Shown: one piece after another, positions 12,215-23,624 of the stretch
Numbering within the stretch: the first letter of the stretch is position 1
Layout: every line of letters begins with the position of its first letter
NCBI GenBank assembly: GCA_033675265.1
Contig: JAUJYZ010001585.1
Coordinates: forward strand, 186,001-250,000
Length of the DNA: 64,000 nucleotides
Reading direction: 5' to 3'
Origin: Actinostola sp. cb2023
Taxonomy: Eukaryota > Cnidaria > Anthozoa > Actiniaria > Actinostolidae
Made by a program: the position numbers and the translations under genes
Notes under the pieces: generated by a model
What the model saw: only the letters and a program-made list of their open reading frames with translations
Databases searched by the model: none
Told to the model about the DNA's origin: nothing

Positions 12215-12740
12215 CAGTCAACTCTCTCGTAAGCGGACACTCTCGGGAATTGAAAAAAGTGTCCGTTAGTAGAGCTGTCCGCTTACGAGAACTATTCCCG
12301 TAAGCGGACACCAAAGAAAAATAGGGTGGATGTCCGCTTATGGGAGAATTAATTACGTTTTAATCGGTAGAGTAAAATAGCAACTGAACCGTAAACCTTG
12401 CTTCCCCGCGGACAAATGGAGATTTGACAAAACCGATCCCCACTGTTCTGTTGCTCTGTAAAAGGTCATATTTTTGTTGATTTATTGCAAATTAAAGACA
12501 AATTCCATTGCCGAAAGTCCATTATTATATAGTGTGTCCTGTCCGCTTACGAGAGAGCGTAAACAAAAGAAAAATCAAATTTTCATTTTCAAAAGTGTCC
12601 GCGTCCGCTTACGAGAGAGTGTCCGCTTACGGGAATGTGTAAATACAGAGTTTGACTGGGAGGTAAAACGGGGATTTGAAAAGGTGTCCGTAAGTAGAGC
12701 TGTCCGCTTACGAGAGTGTCCGTTAGCGGAGAGTTGACTG
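12215..12740. mobile_element. 526 bp pogo/Tigger-like MITE with TA duplication
   Basis: The ends CAGTCAACTCTC and GAGAGTTGACTG are inverted repeats flanked by TA on both sides. Copies of GTGTCCGCTTACGAGAG in both orientations fill the interior. It sits inside the left inverted repeat of the 5.7 kb element and is absent from the matching place in the right one, so it is the younger insertion. TA duplication and CAGT ends are typical of Tc1/mariner/pogo elements; there is no transposase. Confidence 0.8.
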
Positions 12741-13531
12741 TAGTTAGGCGGTTATGTGAGAAAATTGTGCACTTTGGGTTAAAAGCACCAAATTTGGTGG
12801 AAAGATGGACTTTTATGTGTTTATTAAATATGGATATGGTGCCACCGCGAAAACCAATAGGTTTACGAGTTAAGGCCGATTTTCAAAATGGCGGCCATTT
12901 TGAACCGGAAGTGAAAAGCGTTTACACCAGAATTGGCCTTAAACACTCGCGCATTAGTTCCAAAATAAATAATTATCGATTTAGAGATTGATGAAATGTT
13001 GTGAGCACAGAAATATTGATAGTTCCTTGGAAAATGTGATAACTTTCTGAATTTGGGAAATTTCGTAAATGGCCTCCATTTCAACCGGAAGTGAAAAACT
13101 TTTTTTTCCTGAAAACATTGAAAAAGTAGTATTTGCTTTATATCATATCGATACTGGTTGGTATATTATGTAATAAAGGTATAGGAAGCACTGCTATCGA
13201 TATTTTAACCCCATTAATGCAAAGTTATTGAGTGTCAAAAACCAGCCAGTCAATTACTCCCGGGAATTACTGACAGGAACTGTAGGGCAACGACAATGAC
13301 CAATACCTGACTTTACGAACAACAACGTTCGTCTTTGTTTTTACGCATTTTGTGTCATACCAAAATCAGTATTGAATATTGCTTCATTATACTAGCTGAT
13401 AAGGGAAGTATCATATTTGAGACACATAACCCGACATAAATGTTACCGCTGGATTGCAGTACATATGTCATTCACCATCACGTAACTGCTGGATTGCAGT
13501 TCATTCATGACCCACTATGACCTTGACCTTG

Positions 13532-13795
13532 ATTAGAGTACCCAGTAGCTCAGTGGTAGAGCATCCGACTAGAATACGTAAGGTCATGGGTTCATTCATG
13601 ACCCACTATGACCTTAGCTCACCATTAGAGTACCCAGTAGCTCAGTGGTAGAGCATCCGACTAGAATACGGAAGGTCATGGGTTCATTCATGACCCACTA
13701 TGACCTTAGCTCACCATTAGAGTACCCAGTAGCTCAGTGGTAGAGCATCCGACTAGAATACGGAAGGTCATGGGTTCTCTTGTTTACACTTCTCG
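13532..13795 (+). repeat. Three tandem tRNA-derived SINE-like heads, 92 bp period
   Basis: Three copies of a 92 bp unit start at about 13,532, 13,624 and 13,716. Each has an A-box-like TAGCTCAGTGGTAGAGC and a B-box-like GGGTTCATTC, spaced as in a tRNA gene, with an anticodon-loop-like CTAGAAT. The 3' half does not close a proper acceptor stem, so these are tRNA-derived heads, not working tRNA genes. They may still bind RNA polymerase III factors. Confidence 0.75.
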
Positions 13796-14347
13796 TCATT
13801 ATCATTCATTATATGTATGTCTACACAATATTTGCCTCATTATACTGATACATCTACGCGTCATTTCGTCAATTGTAGAGACCCGCTAGCTGAAGTGCTG
13901 CTCGTAGACTCAGCCAGAGAAAGTTTGTTTCACTATAGCCAATCAGCAGCAAATATGGTTTTCTTATCAACCAATCACGAAAAGAAGTGATTACACAATT
14001 GATTTGACATATATGCAAATTTCTAATGAAGACAATCTGAACTCAGTTAACCAATATATACTAGCCAATCTAAACGCGAAACCAAAGTAATCGTCGATCA
14101 CTTGTGACAGTCATATGATAACAGCTCTATTTCAGCTATTTCAGCTATTATATATTGGCATATGACGCTCAAATCTAAGCCGCTTGTAGCTGTGTTCACG
14201 TGCTGCAGCATTCATCATTGCAGGAGCAGAGCGCTGTGCATTTGAGGTTTGCCTAACAAAGGAAAAACTCATGTAAAACGGCAGCCTATCTTACACCCAC
14301 ATCGGGCCAGCTCACGGCATGACTTCGTTACATTGATCTGGTAATGG

Positions 14348-14978
14348 TTACCATACGTCTGCCTTTAGGGTCCATCCCCATTCATCTAGACTTGGTAGAA
14401 TTGGGCTGACTGTTAGCCGGCATCTGGCCCCAGCAGTGACCGGCCAGATTAAGCTGCCCTCTTGATGTGCTCCAGTAAAGGCGTTGTCGTTGAGGGAGGG
14501 AGGGTCGCATAGCATCAAACGATCTTCCTTTCTCAGCAAAGAGCTGTTTCCTTGCTTCATTTGTTTACTTCTGTCTTCGTGCTGTTCCTGTCGTACAACA
14601 GGATAACGAAGCGTTATCGCTGGGACTGTGCGCCATGGCAAGAAACTCATTGTTAACCTCCCAATATGACTTCCATTCTGCCAATTCCATTTTCTTGCCT
14701 CTTCCTCCAAAACATGACAGTGTCACATCCAGTGAAATCAGAGAAAACTGGTAGTCCCTCAGACATTTCATGAACTGCAAGGAAACGAAGATGTAAGCCA
14801 GTACCAAACCATAGTTCCAGCCGCCCCTGCTGTTGCAGTTGTTGTTGATTGCTACTGCCAGTACCAGAACATCAATAGTTCGAAGAAGGATCTTGTGATG
14901 GCCCTGTTGGACTGTATCATGCAGCAACATGTGACAGCATCCTGGTGTCGACCTAATCGTGTGTATACACAGAACCAT
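14348..14978 (-). pseudogene. Decayed ORF of a mobile-element-associated protein
   Basis: Two overlapping minus-strand frames hold pieces of one protein. One frame has HMLLHDTVQQGHHKILLRTI, VLVLAVA and GGRGKKMELAEWKSYWEV; the other has the downstream LPSLDEWGWTLK. From memory, this order resembles a family common in coral and anemone genomes with DVVVLAVA, GCDTVSSFAGRGKKTAW and a C-terminal DWGW motif; that link is recall, not a search. It has frameshifts and missing segments. It lies near the centre of the 5.7 kb TIR element and may be the remnant of its own gene. Confidence 0.5.
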
Positions 14979-15086
14979 GTTACAGGGCCTGATGTTAGAG
15001 ATGTCGTCACGGGCTGGGTTGCACAGTACTTAGTCACGGCACGTGGGTGATAATAACTTGCTGGTCTATCTCTAGCTCTAATGATG

Positions 15087-15172
15087 TAGCCTGATCTTTC
15101 AGACGGCTCATGTCATACGCTGGGAAGGGAGCGACAGCGTATGACACATGAGCCATCTGGAAAATCAGGCTA
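15087..15172. repeat. Hairpin element, ~36 bp arms
   Basis: TAGCCTGATCTTTCAGACGG continuing to CATACGCTG pairs with CAGCGTATGACACATGAGCC continuing to CAGGCTA around a 12-14 base loop. Few mismatches. Likely a tiny foldback element nested in the 5.7 kb element. Confidence 0.85.
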
Positions 15173-17689
15173 CTAATAATGCAGCACATTCAGCTAATAA
15201 CCTGAACAGTTCACGTTTGTTGGCATCTACATGTAGATATTGGAACCAGTTCAACCCATACAATGTCTATGCGGTCTGATGGCGGAGTTTGGCTTTGATG
15301 TATAATGTAGAAACGATTAGTACATGGCATAGTCAGAGAATGTTTTCTCAGTTTCTGCTGGATTAATCATGTCACCGTTGCAGCACTATTGATAATGATT
15401 ACATCAATATATCAGTCATACCATCGGGCATCTCGGTTTCTGGCTGAGACATCCCTGGTTCTTATGCTTGAAGAATTCATCCAAGTTTCCGTCGCTAATC
15501 TGACAGTATATGTACAGTATTGAAAATAGTGAACAATCGCTCTTCACAGATTGATAGCTGCTGCTTGGTCTTAGATATCGTTGTCACTCTGCTCTTTTCC
15601 AGTGGTTTCTATCTGTCGCAATGTTATCACTGCATCTGATTCAACAATTTGTACCCAGAACCAAATTAACGGTCTTGGCTTGAATGCTTTTACTCTGTTC
15701 GAAGTGTTTTGAGTAAACAGTAACGACAGCAGGCATAATTCTAAACAAGTAGTTTTACATTCTGCCACCATTTTAACACTTTCAGTTGACTAAATAAGTT
15801 TCCTTTTAAAACATCAATAAACGAGAACTTCAAAATGATGATCAGTCTTCAAACCGAATTTTGTGTCTCCTTTTGTACTTTGCCGGGAAGTGCATCTTGC
15901 TTTATATTCGTGCGAAACATCGATAAAGCAACACACGACCATTTTCGTAGATCACTTTTCTTTTATAATTATCTGTAGGTGATTATAGCGAAAAGTGGTA
16001 TTGGTTTTTGAACAATCAGAGTGTGCGCTTCTCTAGTACTTTCGGTCATACTGTACTGCACTTCCGGTTTTACATAGATGATATGCATTTAATCGTATTA
16101 TATTAAAATTAAGTTATGTAGTGTTATAACGATATTTTTTATATAACATAGTTATCCAGAAATCACAACTGCTTTACAGAACATATTTGTTTAATGAGAC
16201 ATGCGCAGTTCAGATGACAATTTAACCACTTCCGGTAAGATCAGTTGCGACTTCCGGTCAAGATGGCGGCCATTTTCAAAACCTCCCATTAACTCTCTTC
16301 TGAACACAATTTCGAGGTGGCACCATATCAGATATTAATCAGCATAACAAAACCTTTATTTCTACCAAATTTGATGCTTTTAACCCAAAGCGCACAATTC
16401 ACCTAAAATTCTGCACATAACCGCCTCACTATAACAGTTAACTGACATTTGGCCTAAAATTTAGTAGTTAACTGACAAATGACTCAGAAATTAGTAGTTT
16501 ACTGACAATTGAAAAATTAACAGTTAACTGACATTTTATTATTTTAGTTTAAAATTGTTGTTTCCATCGTTCTTAGAACTGATGATCATTTTCTAAACAG
16601 TGAACTAAAGGCTTATTTAGACTTTGTATTCAATGTCACGCTATCTAAGGTCATCTAAGCTTGTAATCTCTTAAGACCTGGTGGTATATTGACACATTTT
16701 TGTGTCTATTATTAATGTAACCTGAGCTGATGAACAGTTCGCTCTTGACCAGGCTACTCTTGACTCTGCCAGCCATGGCCTTGAGTGGTATTGTCAAAGT
16801 TATTTTGAGCTTCTATAGAATTAGTGCCGGATGATGGGTCCACGTTCGAGCGTCACAGAGGCCTTCGGCCTGGGCACGAGTAATAAAACAAAGCAGAATG
16901 GTGTATACTGCATGTCACTTGATTGAATCTGATAGTAGACTTCTCGGCGAAGCTCATATCATTGACATGACATTGATTCATGATCCGCCATCTTGAAGCA
17001 CTGACAGCCATTTCACTGACAGTCATTCCATTTCATGTCCAATAAACTCAATCAACATTTAATGAAAATTGAGTTTTGTTGTGTTAATAAAACAACTCCA
17101 GATCTCTAAAAATTGCATTTTAGAGCTTGTAGATTTCAAAATGTTCAGGGGGGCATGCCCCCACACCCCCCTAGTACTTCGCGGTTTCGCCGCTCACACA
17201 ACACAACCCCCTGTTTGACAAAAACCTGGATCCGCCCCTGCTTATAAAGGTCAGTGAGTGATATTTAATGGTTTTATTACTTATTGTTTGATAATTAGTA
17301 CTTCCCTTCCTATAATATCTATCATTTATAAAACGAAAGTTAATAATTAATTAAAATTAGACAAATTAGTAGTTAACTGACAATTGGCCTAAAAATTAGT
17401 AGTTTACTGACAATCGCATACCCCCATCCATACCCTCTTTAAAACATCCCTCTGTATTTCAAGATTTTTCGTAACTGAATAACGAAAAACGCTCTAATGG
17501 CGCTGAAACGCCGTCACAGCATTGAAAGTAGTAAGAACAACACATTAGTGAAAAAAAAGTTTTATTATTTACGAAAAATCTTGAAATACAGAGGGATGTT
17601 TTAAAGCCACATACATTTACTGTAAATATGCAAATTAAACAACGGTTTTCACAGATAATGAGCTTGGGCTCCCTGTGATTATCCATGGG

Positions 17690-18330
17690 CTATATAGTCC
17701 ATTGCAAATCGTCATTTAGAGAAATTTTTGAGCATTTTCCATGGGCAATAGTCCTTGAAAATCGTCATTTTGAGCCATTTAAGCGCATTTACCATGGGCT
17801 ATATATAGTCCATCAAAAAATCGTCATTTTGAGCCATTTTTGAGCATTTTTCATGGTCTATATACCGAATCGAAATATGGCGACCAATTTGAATAACTAT
17901 TGTTCTGGACTGACCAACCTCGTGTTCACGTGGAAACACAAAAGCGTTTTCACATGAATGAGAGGTTGGTCAGTCCAGAACAATAGTTATTCAAATTGGT
18001 CGCCATATTTCGATTCGGTGTATAGTCCATCAAAACTCGTCATTTTTGGTCCATTTTTGAGCATTTTGCCATCAAAAACCGTCATTTTGGGCCATTTTTG
18101 ACCATTTTTCATGCGCTCAGAGTTCATTGAAAAACGTTATTTTGGTCCATTTTCGAGTATTTTTCATTTGACTATAGTCCATCAAAGATCATCATTTTAG
18201 GTCCATTTTTGAGCATTTTGCATTTTGCAATGGTTTCCATTGAAAAACGTCATTTTGGGCCATTTTTGAGCATTTTTCATGGGCTATAATATATAGTCCA
18301 TTGAAAAACGTCATTGGTGGTGTGCACCAC
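17690..18330. repeat. ~55 bp GGGCCATTTTTGAGCATTTT minisatellite, main block
   Basis: About ten degenerate copies of a unit built of CGTCATTTTGGGCCATTTTT, GAGCATTTTTCATGGGCTAT and AGTCCATTGAAAA. The family recurs at 11,160-11,300, 11,820-11,950, inside each ~1.4 kb tandem unit, at 27,110-27,230, 31,310-31,530 and 35,976-36,200, and near 36,970. Confidence 0.92.
17858..18025. mobile_element. Foldback element with 64 bp near-perfect arms
   Basis: The arm 17,858-17,921 (CTATATACCGAATCGAAATA to GACTGACCAACCTC) is the reverse complement of 17,962-18,025 with one mismatch; the loop is 40 bp. It is inserted in the ~55 bp minisatellite (CATGGTC / GTCCATC), flanked by TA steps. Confidence 0.9.
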
Positions 18331-18559
18331 CTGTGGTACGTGATCCCACTTCTCGTCAAAATTCAAATTGCATTTTCTTTAAAATAACCTCAAAATCAAT
18401 AGAATATCGAATCCATGTAAGAAAACACCCTCGAACATGTCAACAAGAAAATAATTTCGGTTCAATTTTAAATCTGTGCGGATTGGGTCAAAGCATCAAA
18501 GAAAATCAACTTAAGGGCCGCAAAGAAAAAGAATAATCAAAGGATAAACACGAAAAAAA

Positions 18560-18785
18560 ATGTTTGGCCGGACCGGGGGACTCGAACCTGCGCGCTACTT
18601 AGGAAATTATATGCAAAACATTAAAAATCAAAAGAAAAAAAAAAAAACAACTCTATCAAAAAAAACAGAAACTAAAAGAAGACAAAAATAATTTAAAATA
18701 AACTTTACCAAAAAAAAAAACCTAAAAAAAAAGGGTGGACCGAACGGTGGCTCGAACCCGCGCGCTACTTAGGATAATTTATGCA
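18560..18785 (-). repeat. Pair of reverse-strand tRNA 3'-half-like motifs
   Basis: On the minus strand CAGGTTCGAGTCC-like and CGGGTTCGAGCCACC B-box-like motifs occur at about 18,570-18,600 and 18,740-18,772, each next to AAGTAGCGCGC. The pair is repeated in later 1.4 kb units. Two head-like motifs on one strand and another on the opposite strand suggest the unit was assembled from several SINE pieces. Confidence 0.4.
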
Positions 18786-19039
18786 AAACACTAAAAATCG
18801 ACCATACACCCAGACTTAAATGCTGGGTCACCGTATGTTACGTATAGGACGAGGATTTCGGCCTCATCCGCGCTATCGGGTAGTACACAATCAGCGAAGT
18901 AGTCAAAGAGGGAGGGAACAGTCGTATCCTAGTCCTAAATGACTGCCCCTTACCACTTCAGCTATCTGTACTTCCGATTGTTTTCGAGGGTCAATTTAGT
19001 AGTCTATCGTGTAGCGGTTATTGTTATGGAAATTTCTTG

Positions 19040-19112
19040 ACTAACGTAGTCCTCTGGTTAAGTGCTGGGATTTGGAAACCAGCGACCCGGGGTTCGATTC
19101 TCGGTGCGGGCA
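19040..19112 (+). repeat. tRNA-like SINE head within the 1.4 kb unit
   Basis: CTCTGGTTAAGTGCTGG (A-box-like) and GGGGTTCGATTCTCGG (B-box-like) lie about 40 bp apart, with an anticodon-arm-like GATTTGGAAACC between, followed by TCGGTGCGGGCAC. Further copies are at about 20,500-20,568, 21,886-21,955 and 23,276-23,344. The stem pairing is imperfect, so it is a tRNA-derived module rather than a tRNA gene. Confidence 0.6.
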
Positions 19113-22100
19113 CTATTTCTTCTTCTCTTTTTTTCTACCTTTTTTTCCAGCTCTTTTTTCTCTCATTTTTACTTATTTTATTTCTTCAGTAGTTTTTCTT
19201 CAGTTCCGTTTTAATATATAGAAAAACATTATCACAGAAGTTAATTGATTTTGGGCCATTTTTGAGCATTTTTCATGGGTTATAGTCCTTCAAAAATCGT
19301 CAATAAAAAATACGTCATTTTGGGCCATCTTTGAGCGTTTTTCATGGGCTATGAAGTCCATTGATATTCGTCATTTTGGGCCATTTTTGAACATTTTTCA
19401 TGGACAACAGTCCATTGAAATACGTCATTCTGGGCTATTTTTGAGCATATTTCATGGACTATATAGTCTATCAAAAACGTTATTTTGGGCCATTTTTGAG
19501 TATTTTTCATTCGACTCTAGTCCATCAAAAATCGTTATTTTTGGTCCATTTATGAGCATTTTACAATGGTTTCCATTGAAAAACGTCATTTTGGGCCATC
19601 TTTGAGCCTTTTGCATGGGCTATAGTCCATTGATAAACGTCATTTTGGGCCATTTTTGAGCATTTTTCATGGGTTATATATAGTCCATTGAAAAACGTCA
19701 TTGGTGGTGTGCACTTCGGACACCATATAGCAATATTTCGTATGGGCTTCCTGTGGTAAAAGATGCGCGCTGGTGTGTTAATACGGGTTCCCTGTGGTAC
19801 GTGATCCCACTTCTCGTCAAAATTCAAATTGCATTTTCTTTAAAATAACCTCAAAATCAATAGAATATCGTATCCATGTAAGAAAACACCCTCGAACATG
19901 TCAACAAGAAAAGAATTTCAGTTCAATTTTAAAACTGTGCGGATTGGGTCAAAGCATCAAAGAAAATCAACTTAAGGGCAAAGAAAAAGAATAATCAAAG
20001 GATAAACACCACAAAAAATGTTTGGCCGGACCTGGACTCGAACCTGCGCGCTACTTAGGAAATTATATGCAAAACACTAAAAATCAAAAGAAAAAAAAAA
20101 AAAAACTATCAAAAAAAACAGAATCTAAAAGAAGACAAAAATAATTTAAAATAAACTATACCGAAAAAAAAACGTAAAAAAAAAGGGTGGACCGAACGGT
20201 GGCTCGAACCCGCGCGCTACTTAGGATAATTTATGCAAAACACTAAAAATCGACCATACACCCAGACTTAAATGCTGGGTCACCGTATGTTACGTATAGG
20301 ACGAAGATTTCGGCCTCATCCGCGCTATCGGGTAGTACACAATCAGCGAAGTAGTCAAAGAGGGAGGGAACAGTCGTATCCTAGTCCTAAATGACTGCCC
20401 CTTACCACTTCAAGCTATCTGTACTTCCGATTGTTTTCGAGGTTCAATTTAGTAGTCTATCGTGTAGCGGTTATTGTTATGGAAATTTCTTGACTAACGT
20501 AGTCCTCTGGTTAAGTGCTGGGATTTGGAAACCAGCGACCTGGGGTTCGATTCTCGGTGCGGGCACTATTTCTTCTCATCTTTTTTTCTACCTTTTTTTC
20601 CAGCTCTTTTTTCTCTCATTTTTACTTATTTTATTTCTTCAGTAGTTTTTCTTCAGTTCCGTTTTAATATATAGAAAAACATTATCACAGAAGTTAATTG
20701 ATTTTGGGCCATTTTTGAGCATTTTTCATGGGTTATAGTCCTTCAAAAATCGTCAATAAAAAATACGTCATTTTGGGCCATCTTTGAGCGTTTTTCATGG
20801 GCTATGAAGTCCATTGATATTCGTCATTTTGGGCCATTTTTGAACATTTTTCATGGACAACAGTCCATTGAAATACGTCATTCTGGGCCATTTTTGAACA
20901 TTTTTCATTCGACTCTAGTCCATCAAAAATCGTTATTTTTGGTCCATTTATGAGCATTTTACAATGGTTTCCATTGAAAAACGTCATTTTGGGCCATCTT
21001 TGAGCCTTTTGCATGGGCTATAGTCCATTGATAAACGTCATTTTGGGCCATTTTTGAGCATTTTTCATGGGTTATATATAGTCCATTGAAAAACGTCATT
21101 GGTGGTGTGCACTTCGGACACCATATAGCAATATTTCGTATGGGCTTCCTGTGGTAAAAGATGCGCGCTGGTGTGTTAATACGGGTTCCCTGTGGTACGT
21201 GATCCCACTTCTCGTCAAAATTCAAATTGCATTTTCTTTAAAATAACCTCAAAATCAATAGAATATCGTATCCATGTAAGAAAAACGAACCTCAACAAGA
21301 AAAGAATTTCAGTTCAATTTTAAAACTGTGCGGATTGGGTCAAAGCATCAAAGAAAATCAACTTAAGGGCAAAGAAAAAGAATAATCAAAGGATAAACAC
21401 CACAAAAAATGTTTGGCCGGACCTGGACTCGAACCTGCGCGCTACTTAGGAAATTATATGCAAAACACTAAAAATCAAAAGAAAAAAAAAAACTATCAAA
21501 AAAAACAGAATCTAAAAGAAGACAAAAATAATTTAAAATAAACTATACCGAAAAAAAAACGTAAAAAAAAAGGGTGGACCGAACGGTGGCTCGAACCCGC
21601 GCGCTACTTAGGATAATTTATGCAAAACACTAAAAATCGACCATACACCCAGACTTAAATGCTGGGTCACCGTATGTTACGTATAGGACGAAGATTTCGG
21701 CCTCATCCGCGCTATCGGGTAGTACACAATCAGCGAAGTAGTCAAAGAGGGAGGGAACAGTCGTATCCTAGTCCTAAATGACTGCCCCTTACCACTTCAA
21801 GCTATCTGTACTTCCGATTGTTTTCGAGGTTCAATTTAGTAGTCTATCGTGTAACAGTCATTGTTATGGAAATTTCTTGACTAACGTAGTCCTCTGGTTA
21901 AGTGCTGGGATTTGGAAACCAGCGACCTGGGGTTCGATTCTCGGTGCGGGCACTATTTCTTCTCATCTTTTTTTCTACCTTTTTTTCCAGCTCTTTTTTC
22001 TCTCATTTTTACTTATTTTATTTCTTCAGTAGTTTTTCTTCAGTTCCGTTTTAATATATAGAAAAACATTATCACAGAAGTTAATTGATTTTGGGCCATT

Positions 22101-23624
22101 TTTGAGCATTTTTCATGGGTTATAGTCCTTCAAAAATCGTCAATAAAAAATACGTCATTTTGGGCCATCTTTGAGCGTTTTTCATGGGCTATGAAGTCCA
22201 TTGATATTCGTCATTTTGGGCCATTTTTGAACATTTTTCATGGACAACAGTCCATTGAAATACGTCATTCTGGGCCATTTTTGAACATTTTTCATTCGAC
22301 TCTAGTCCATCAAAAATCGTTATTTTTGGTCCATTTATGAGCATTTTACAATGGTTTCCATTGATAAACGTCATTTTGGGCCATCTTTGAGCCTTTTTCA
22401 TGGGTTATAGTCCATTGATAAACGTCATTTTGGGCCATCTTTGAGCATTTTTCATGGGTTATATATAGTCCATTGAAAAACGTCATTGGTGGTGTGCACT
22501 TCGGACACCATATAGCAATATTTCGTATGGGCTTCCTGTGGTAAAAGATGCGCGCTGGTGTGTTAATACGGGTCCCCCTGTGGTACGTGATCCCACTTCT
22601 CGTCAAAATTCAAATTGCATTTTCTTTAAAATAACCTCAAAATCAATAGAATATCGTATCCATGTAAGAAAACACCCTCGAAGAAAAGAATTTCAGTTCA
22701 ATTTTAAAACTGTGCGGATCGGGTTCAAAGCATCAAAGAAAATCAACTTAAGGGCAAGGAAAAAGTATAATCAAAGGATAAACACGAAAAAAATGTTTGA
22801 CCGGACCGGGACTCCAATCTGCGCGCTACTTAGGAAATTATATGCAAAACACTAAAAATCAAAAGAAAAAAAAAACTATCAAAAAAAACAGAATCTAAAA
22901 GAAGACAAAAATAATTTAAAATAAACTTTACCGAAAAAAAAAAAAAAAAAAGGTAAAAAAAAAAGAGTGGACCGAACGGTGGCTCGAACTCGCGAGCTAC
23001 TTAGGATAATTCATGCAAAACACTAAAAATCGACCATACATCCAGACTTAAATGCTGGGTCACCGTATGTTACGTATAGGACGAAGATTTCGGCCTCATC
23101 CGCGCTATCGGGTAGTACACAATCAGCGAAGTAGTCAAAGAGGGAGGGAACAGTCGTATCCTAGTCCTAAATGACTGCCCCTTACCACTTCAAGCTATCT
23201 GTACTTCCGATTGTTTTCGAGGTTCAATTTAGTAGTCTATCGTGTAACAGTCATTGTTATGGAAATTTCTTGACTAACGTAGTCCTCTGGTTAAGTGCTG
23301 GGATTTGGAAACCAGCGACCTGGGGTTCGATTCTCGGTGCGGGCACTATTTCTTCTTCTCTTTTTTTCTACCTTTTTTTCCAGCTCTTTTTTCTCTCATT
23401 TTTACTTATTTTATTTCTTCAGTAGTTTTTCTTTTTCCGTTTTAATAGAAAAAAATTGCGAACCTCACTAAAATCTAAGCCCTTGTTTTATTAATGAAAT
23501 AATAATATATCACTGTCAATAATCATATTGCGATGAAACTTATCTGATTAAAAATAAAGTTAGTCGTCAATTTGGCCATTTTTGAGCATTTTGCATGGGT
23601 TATATATTTAAGCATTAATGCACG

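Larger units (their letters stand above)
11955..17677. mobile_element. 5.7 kb element with long terminal inverted repeats
   Basis: The ends are CACAGGGAGCCCAAGCTC and GAGCTTGGGCTCCCTGTG, flanked by the 7 bp direct repeat ATTATCC at 11,948-11,954 and 17,678-17,684. The inverted repeats run well over 250 bp from each end and, allowing for insertions, probably reach about 13,100 on the left and 16,250 on the right. Long TIRs with a 7 bp duplication point to a cut-and-paste DNA transposon; Mutator-like or P-like are options, but no transposase is readable. Confidence 0.8.
18338..23450. repeat. ~1.4 kb tandem unit, about 3.7 copies
   Basis: The landmark ACGTGATCCCACTTCTCGTC falls at 18,338, 19,799, 21,197 and 22,585 (spacings 1,461, 1,398 and 1,388). 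Each unit holds, in order, a sequence with reverse-strand B-box-like motifs, a poly(A)-rich segment, a forward tRNA-like head, a T-rich segment and several copies of the ~55 bp minisatellite. Identity between units is high, with indels mainly in homopolymers and minisatellite copies. Open frames of 66-91 codons recur once per unit and are read as non-coding. Confidence 0.93.

Noticed and set aside
13532..13795. Three functional tRNA-Ser genes
   Set aside because: A and B boxes are present but the acceptor stem does not close and the anticodon stem has mismatches. SINE-like heads fit better.
17140..17245. GGGGGCATGCCCCC hairpin and CTGGATCCGCCCCTGC tail
   Set aside because: It looks like the end of a mobile element I have seen in many animal genomes, but I could not find the partner end inside the 5.7 kb element, so it is not listed as a feature.
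19351..22606. Recurring 84-91 codon frames rich in MAQNDVYQWT or IFHG
   Set aside because: They repeat once per minisatellite or 1.4 kb unit, on both strands, and track the repeat sequence rather than coding constraint.
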